Origin: Chromatiales bacterium
GTDB taxonomy: Bacteria; Pseudomonadota; Gammaproteobacteria; Chromatiales; Chromatiaceae
Direction of reading: 5' to 3'
Assembly (NCBI GenBank): GCA_024712425.1
Contig: JAKRWE010000001.1
Coordinates: 26,955-90,954, forward strand
DNA length: 64,000 nucleotides
Shown here piece after piece: positions 59,509 through 64,000 of the stretch (its first letter is position 1; each line of letters begins with the position of its first letter). Position numbers and translations under genes: made by a program. The notes beneath the pieces were generated by a model. The model worked only from the letters and a program-made list of their open reading frames with translations, was not told the origin of the DNA and did not search any database.

Positions 59509-62500
59509 ATGTTGAAGTTGAAGAAGGGCGATATCAGTTATGCCTGTGGCGCGATCTATTACAGTCGCGGCAGGCAATATCACCAGCAGGGCCGGGTGCT
59601 CGGGCTGGATCTGCTGGAGGTGCACGCCGATAGTGTGTACTTCGAATCGAGTGTTCAGGGCTCGGGCCGGCGTCCGTACCGGCAGGATGTGCGGATAGAC
59701 TGGTACGACGACATCGCGATCATCGGTGGAGACTGCAGTTGTCCGGTGGATTGCAACTGCAAGCACGTCGCGGCCGCCTGCCTGGAATATATCGCGAGGC
59801 AGTCCGTCGTCGCGGAGCCAGCCGCCCCGCCGGCCCTGGAGTGGCTGGAGCGGTTGCGTCAGGCCGCCCAGACGCCGGTGGATGATGAGCCCGGACGCCA
59901 GGCCGATCAACTGGTCTATGTGTTGCAGCCGGGACAGGCCGCTGGCCGCTTCAATGTCGAGGCCCTGCTGGTGCGCCGGAAGAAGAATGGTGCGTTTGGC
60001 AAGCCGCGGCGCCCGGCCCGTTATGCCCTGGTCAACACCTATAACCCGCCAGCCTATGTCTCCCGTCGGGACGCGGAGATCCTGGCGCTGTTGAATATCG
60101 GCAACGATAACGTATGGGATCACTTTGCCCTTCGGGAGAGCGCCGGCGCCACCGCATTGCGGCGCATGCTCGACAGCGGCCGATGTTGCTGGCGCGAGGC
60201 GGTGGCGGGCGAGGCGCTGCGCTGGTCCGATGAGGTGCGCGCCCTGTCGCTGGACTGGGAGCGCCAGGCGGATGCCAGCCTGTTGCTGCATGTCGAGGCG
60301 GAACGGGGCGGGACGCCCATGCTGCTCGATCCCCCCTGTTACCTGGACACAAAGGCGCGCAGTGTCGGCCCGTTGGATACCAGCGCCTTCAATGCCGCGC
60401 AGCTCGCCAGCCTATTGGCCGCGCCCCGGTTGCCTGAATCCGAGGCCGAGCGACTGACCCGGGTCCTGTTGCTCCATTATCCCGATCTGTCACTGCCGCC
60501 GCCGCTGGAGCTGCCCTTGCGCGAGCTCGGCGATGTGCGTCCGGCGCCGGTGTTGGAGTTGCGCCAGGAGCCCTTCCCACAGGGCGAGATACACATGGCG
60601 CGCCTCTTTTTCGATTACGCGGGGCTGGACGTCGAGCCGCTGCCGCAACTGGCGAGCGTGACCCGGGAACAGGCGGATGGGCTGGTCAGGGTGCATCGCG
60701 ATCCGGGCTTCGAGCAGGCATGTCGGGAACGCATGGTGGCGATGGAGGCTGCGGAATTCGTCGATCCCCGGGAGGGCGCGGTCGCCTATGCGTTTCTCGC
60801 CGATGGGGAGGTGGACGATATCGCCCGCTGGCATCAGTTCCTGGAGCAGGATATCCCGCAACTCCAGGCCGAGGGTTGGCAGGTGCGCCATGCGGAGAAT
60901 TTCCAGCTCGGCTTCCACGAGGCGGAGCAATGGTGGGGCGAGCTGGAAGAGGAGGATGGCGAGGACTGGTTCTCCATGAGCCTGGACGTGGAGATAGAGG
61001 GCAAACGCCTGCCCCTGCTGCCTCTGCTGGGGCCGCTGTTACAGCAACACGGCCCCGATGACCTACCGGAGACGGTGCATGTCCCGCTGGGCGACGGGCA
61101 ATACCTGTCGGCCTCCGCGGAGCGGGTGCGTCCCTGGCTGGAGATACTGTACGAACTCTATGGGCGGGAGCCGGAAGGCAGCGCCGCGCTGCGCCTGTCG
61201 CGTTTCGATGCGGCACGGCTGCCGGAACAGGTGAACTGGCTGGGTGGCGAGCGCCTGCGGGAGCTGGGACGCAGGCTGCGTGAATTCGAAGGCATCGAAT
61301 CCACGCCGCCGCCTGCCGCCTTCAAGGGCACCTTGCGCGACTATCAGCAACGCGGCTTCGACTGGCTCAATTTCCTGCGCCAGTACGGACTGGGCGGCAT
61401 CCTCGCCGATGACATGGGCCTGGGCAAGACGGTCCAGACCCTGGCCTTTCTCAGCGCATGCAAGGATCGCGGCGATCTCGAAGACCCCGCGCTCATCGTG
61501 GCGCCCACCAGCCTGGTGGGCAACTGGGCGCGCGAGGCGGCGGTGTTCGCGCCCGGGCTGCGGGTGCTGGTCCTGCACGGGCCGCAGCGTGCGACTCGCT
61601 TCAAGCAGATCCCGGAATACGACCTGGTCATCACCACCTATCCCCTGCTGCCCAGGGACCGGGAGGTGCTGGCCGAACACCGCTATTCTCTGCTGATCCT
61701 GGACGAGGCCCAAGTGGTCAAGAACCCCAAGTCGCAGGCCGCGCAGGTGGTGCGCAGCCTGCAGGCCGGGCAGCGGCTGTGCCTGACCGGCACCCCCATG
61801 GAAAACCACCTGGGCGAGCTGTGGACCCAGTTCGATTTTCTGATGTCGGGCTTCCTGGGCGACCAGAAACGCTTCGCTCAGCTCTACCGCACGCCGATAG
61901 AGAAGCGGGGTGACAGCGCCACCCAGGCGCGCCTGGCGCGGCGCATCGCACCGTTCATGCTGCGGCGTCGCAAGGACGAGGTGGAAAAGGACCTGCCGCC
62001 CAAGACCGAGATCGTACGCAGCGTGCCGCTGGGCAAGGCCCAGGCCGGCTTGTACGAGTCCATCCGTCTGAGCATGGAAAAGAAGGTGCGCGACGCCATT
62101 GCCGCCAAGGGCCTGGCGCGTAGCCATATCACCATCCTCGAGGCCCTGCTCAAGCTGCGCCAGACCTGCTGCGATCCGCGCCTGGTCAAACTGAAGCAGG
62201 CGCAACAAGTGCGCCAGTCGGCCAAGCTCGAGATGCTCATGGAACTGCTGCCCGAGATGCTGGAGGAGGGCCGGCGCGTGCTGCTGTTCTCGCAATTCAC
62301 CAGCATGCTCGGCCTGATCGGCTCAGAGCTCGATGCCGCCGGCATCACCTATACCAAGCTCACCGGACAGACCCGTAAGCGTGAGCAGGCCATCGAGCGC
62401 TTTACCAGTGGCGAGGTGAATCTGTTCCTGATCAGCCTCAAGGCCGGCGGGGTGGGACTCAACCTGACCGCCGCCGACACCGTCATCCTCTACGATCCCT

Positions 62501-62730
62501 GGTGGAACCCGGCAGCCGAGGCGCAGGCCATGGACCGCGCCCACCGCATCGGTCAGGACAAGCCGGTATTCGTCTACAAACTGCTCACCGAGGGTACTGT
62601 GGAAGAACGCATCCTGGCCCTACAGCAGCGCAAGCAGGCCCTGGCCGAGGCGGTCTACAAAGGCGGGGAGGGCGAGGCGTCGCAGCTCACCCAGGATGAC
62701 CTTCAGGTCTTGTTCGAACCCTTGGGGTGA
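59509..62730 (+). CDS. SNF2-family helicase with SWIM zinc finger
   Basis: SWIM CSCPVDCNCKHVAAACLEYI; GILADDMGLGKTVQTLAF; LILDEAQVVKN; FLISLKAGGVGLNLTAADTVILYDPWWNPAAEAQAMDRAHRIGQ. Confidence 0.95.
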   Translation: MLKLKKGDISYACGAIYYSRGRQYHQQGRVLGLDLLEVHADSVYFESSVQGSGRRPYRQDVRIDWYDDIAIIGGDCSCPVDCNCKHVAAACLEYIARQSVVAEPAAPPALEWLERLRQAAQTPVDDEPGRQADQLVYVLQPGQAAGRFNVEALLVRRKKNGAFGKPRRPARYALVNTYNPPAYVSRRDAEILALLNIGNDNVWDHFALRESAGATALRRMLDSGRCCWREAVAGEALRWSDEVRALSLDWERQADASLLLHVEAERGGTPMLLDPPCYLDTKARSVGPLDTSAFNAAQLASLLAAPRLPESEAERLTRVLLLHYPDLSLPPPLELPLRELGDVRPAPVLELRQEPFPQGEIHMARLFFDYAGLDVEPLPQLASVTREQADGLVRVHRDPGFEQACRERMVAMEAAEFVDPREGAVAYAFLADGEVDDIARWHQFLEQDIPQLQAEGWQVRHAENFQLGFHEAEQWWGELEEEDGEDWFSMSLDVEIEGKRLPLLPLLGPLLQQHGPDDLPETVHVPLGDGQYLSASAERVRPWLEILYELYGREPEGSAALRLSRFDAARLPEQVNWLGGERLRELGRRLREFEGIESTPPPAAFKGTLRDYQQRGFDWLNFLRQYGLGGILADDMGLGKTVQTLAFLSACKDRGDLEDPALIVAPTSLVGNWAREAAVFAPGLRVLVLHGPQRATRFKQIPEYDLVITTYPLLPRDREVLAEHRYSLLILDEAQVVKNPKSQAAQVVRSLQAGQRLCLTGTPMENHLGELWTQFDFLMSGFLGDQKRFAQLYRTPIEKRGDSATQARLARRIAPFMLRRRKDEVEKDLPPKTEIVRSVPLGKAQAGLYESIRLSMEKKVRDAIAAKGLARSHITILEALLKLRQTCCDPRLVKLKQAQQVRQSAKLEMLMELLPEMLEEGRRVLLFSQFTSMLGLIGSELDAAGITYTKLTGQTRKREQAIERFTSGEVNLFLISLKAGGVGLNLTAADTVILYDPWWNPAAEAQAMDRAHRIGQDKPVFVYKLLTEGTVEERILALQQRKQALAEAVYKGGEGEASQLTQDDLQVLFEPLG

Positions 62731-62864
62731 TGGCCGGCCTCGACATCTGCCAGCCCTTCCTCGATTTTCTGCTTTACATACAGTTCGTACATGATGTCAT
62801 CCCAGGTTGCCTGCTCCGACAGGTGTTCTATGGTCTGACGCGTGGCCTCTTTTGCGCTGCCCAT
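62703..62864 (-). CDS. small antitoxin-like protein (no toxin seen)
   Basis: MGSAKEATRQTIEHLSEQATWDDIMYELYVKQKIEEGLADVEAGHHPKGSNKT; antitoxin-like WDDIMYELYVKQKIEEGLADVEAG. Confidence 0.55.
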   Translation of the reverse strand: MGSAKEATRQTIEHLSEQATWDDIMYELYVKQKIEEGLADVEAGHHPKGSNKT

Positions 62865-63091
62865 GGCATGAACCTCCAAACGAGCAATATTCACGGTATA
62901 GCCTGTGCCACGAAGGTGGTCTTGGAGTACCGATCCGGCGCTACCAACCGTCCGATATTGGCCGGATATCGACCGTTTCCCGGCTGCAGCGCCGGGATCC
63001 AGGGAGACATCGGACACCGCTGGGGCGGCAATGAATGAGTTTCGCTGCCTCCGGGCCGCGAAAGAATGTCCCTCGGCCCGGCGCAGAAATC

Positions 63092-63171
63092 GTAGCCCGG
63101 GTGAAGCAAAGCGAAACCCGGGACAAGACGTTCAACCCCGGGTTACGGCCTTTGGCCTTCACCCGGGCTAC
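63092..63171. repeat. 'gtagcccgggtgaag' palindromic intergenic repeat
   Basis: gtagcccgggtgaag ... cttcacccgggctac, exact 15-bp inverted arms. Confidence 0.8.
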
Positions 63172-63304
63172 CAATGCAGCGATGTCCCCGTCGTGAATTG
63201 TCAAGCTTCTGCCCGGGGCGGGCCTCCTGCAGACCAGGAACAATAGCCGATACTGGCCGATCGGTGTCATCTCATCGGGGCCCCAATAAACCCCAATAAG
63301 CAGT

Positions 63305-63793
63305 GTCAACCCAATTCTAAAATGTCCCCTTTTCTCCCAAGCTGAAATGTCCCCTTGGTGAGTCCGGGGTCATGAGGGGACGAGGGGGCGCCTCATCTCC
63401 AGGGATGGTCCGGTGCAGGCCTGTGGGTCCTGCGGTTGAGTTGGATGGTCTTGGCCTTCTCGACGGTGGCGTGGATGCTTTCTCGAGGATCTCCTGCCGG
63501 AGCGCATCGGCGATCTGGTTGTTGGGGCGCCTGCCCCGGTGGCGGGAAACCAGTCCAGCCGCTCCCTCGGCCCGGTATCGGACCACCAGGCGCTTGATCT
63601 GCCGCACGCTCAAGTCCAACTGCCGTGCCGCCTCTTTCTGCCGCAACTGCCGGTCGACAACCTGCTGAACCACCCCCAGCCGGTCCACCGTCTTCTGTGT
63701 CATCGCAATGGTCTCCTCTGTCACCACCCCTCCCGAAATCAAAAGGGGACATTTTAGAATTGGACAAAGGGGACATTACTGCTTTGGACTAAC
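63305..63793 (-). mobile_element. internally deleted ISNCY/IS1202-like element, copy C
   Basis: Same sequence as copy A including TIRs and deleted ORF. Confidence 0.8.
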
Positions 63794-63804
63794 AAATGTT
63801 TTTC

Positions 63805-64000
63805 GGCTCTTCCCCTGATCGAGTGGGTAGTTTAGCGCAGGGGAGCATGAGAGACGTTGATCTATACACCCAGATACTGGGTATCCAGGCACCTTGGCAG
63901 GTCACCGATGTGGAGGTGGATATGCCCCAGGGGCAAGTCACCGTCCACGTGGAGCGGGAGGCAGGTGCAAAGCTGTGTTGCCCGACCTGTGGTCAACCAG
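63805..64000 (+). mobile_element. ISL3-family element, 5' end (runs off window)
   Basis: Same start as at 52289 (ggctcttcccctgatcgagtggg...ATGAGAGACGTTGATC...); transposase ATG at 63847. Confidence 0.75.

Overview
The window has two parts. (1) Positions 1 to about 26.9 kb hold most of a lambda-like (siphovirus-type) prophage: capsid, portal and terminase genes on the minus strand, then replication/recombination genes, then an accessory block (XRE-ImmA/IrrE peptidase, PIN-domain protein, two unknown proteins), then a DUF2924 / large serine recombinase / HTH module. It ends beside the tmRNA gene (ssrA). Several prophage genes carry lesions readable directly from the sequence: a decoration-capsid gene fusion, frameshifts in portal, primase-helicase, Cas4-like nuclease, DUF3489 and a Cys-rich protein, loss of the SAM-binding motif of a methyltransferase, and in-frame TGA codons where Trp is expected. 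(2) From about 27.2 kb on there is gammaproteobacterial core DNA: ssrA, smpB, NSS transporter, ratA, ratB, bamE, fur, recN, nadK, hrcA-grpE-dnaK-dnaJ, dapB, lapA-lapB-pyrF, sat, nudF-type NUDIX, roxA-type cupin, OmpA, rimP-nusA-infB-rbfA-truB and a SNF2 helicase. It is punctuated by three copies of a 489-bp internally deleted ISNCY/IS1202-like element; two copies form a composite block flanked by a 17-bp direct repeat. The best candidate for an undescribed system is the four-gene XRE/ImmA-PIN-X-Y operon at 19698..23508. No CRISPR array, rRNA or ordinary tRNA was recognised. All family calls come from reading the translations; no searches were run.
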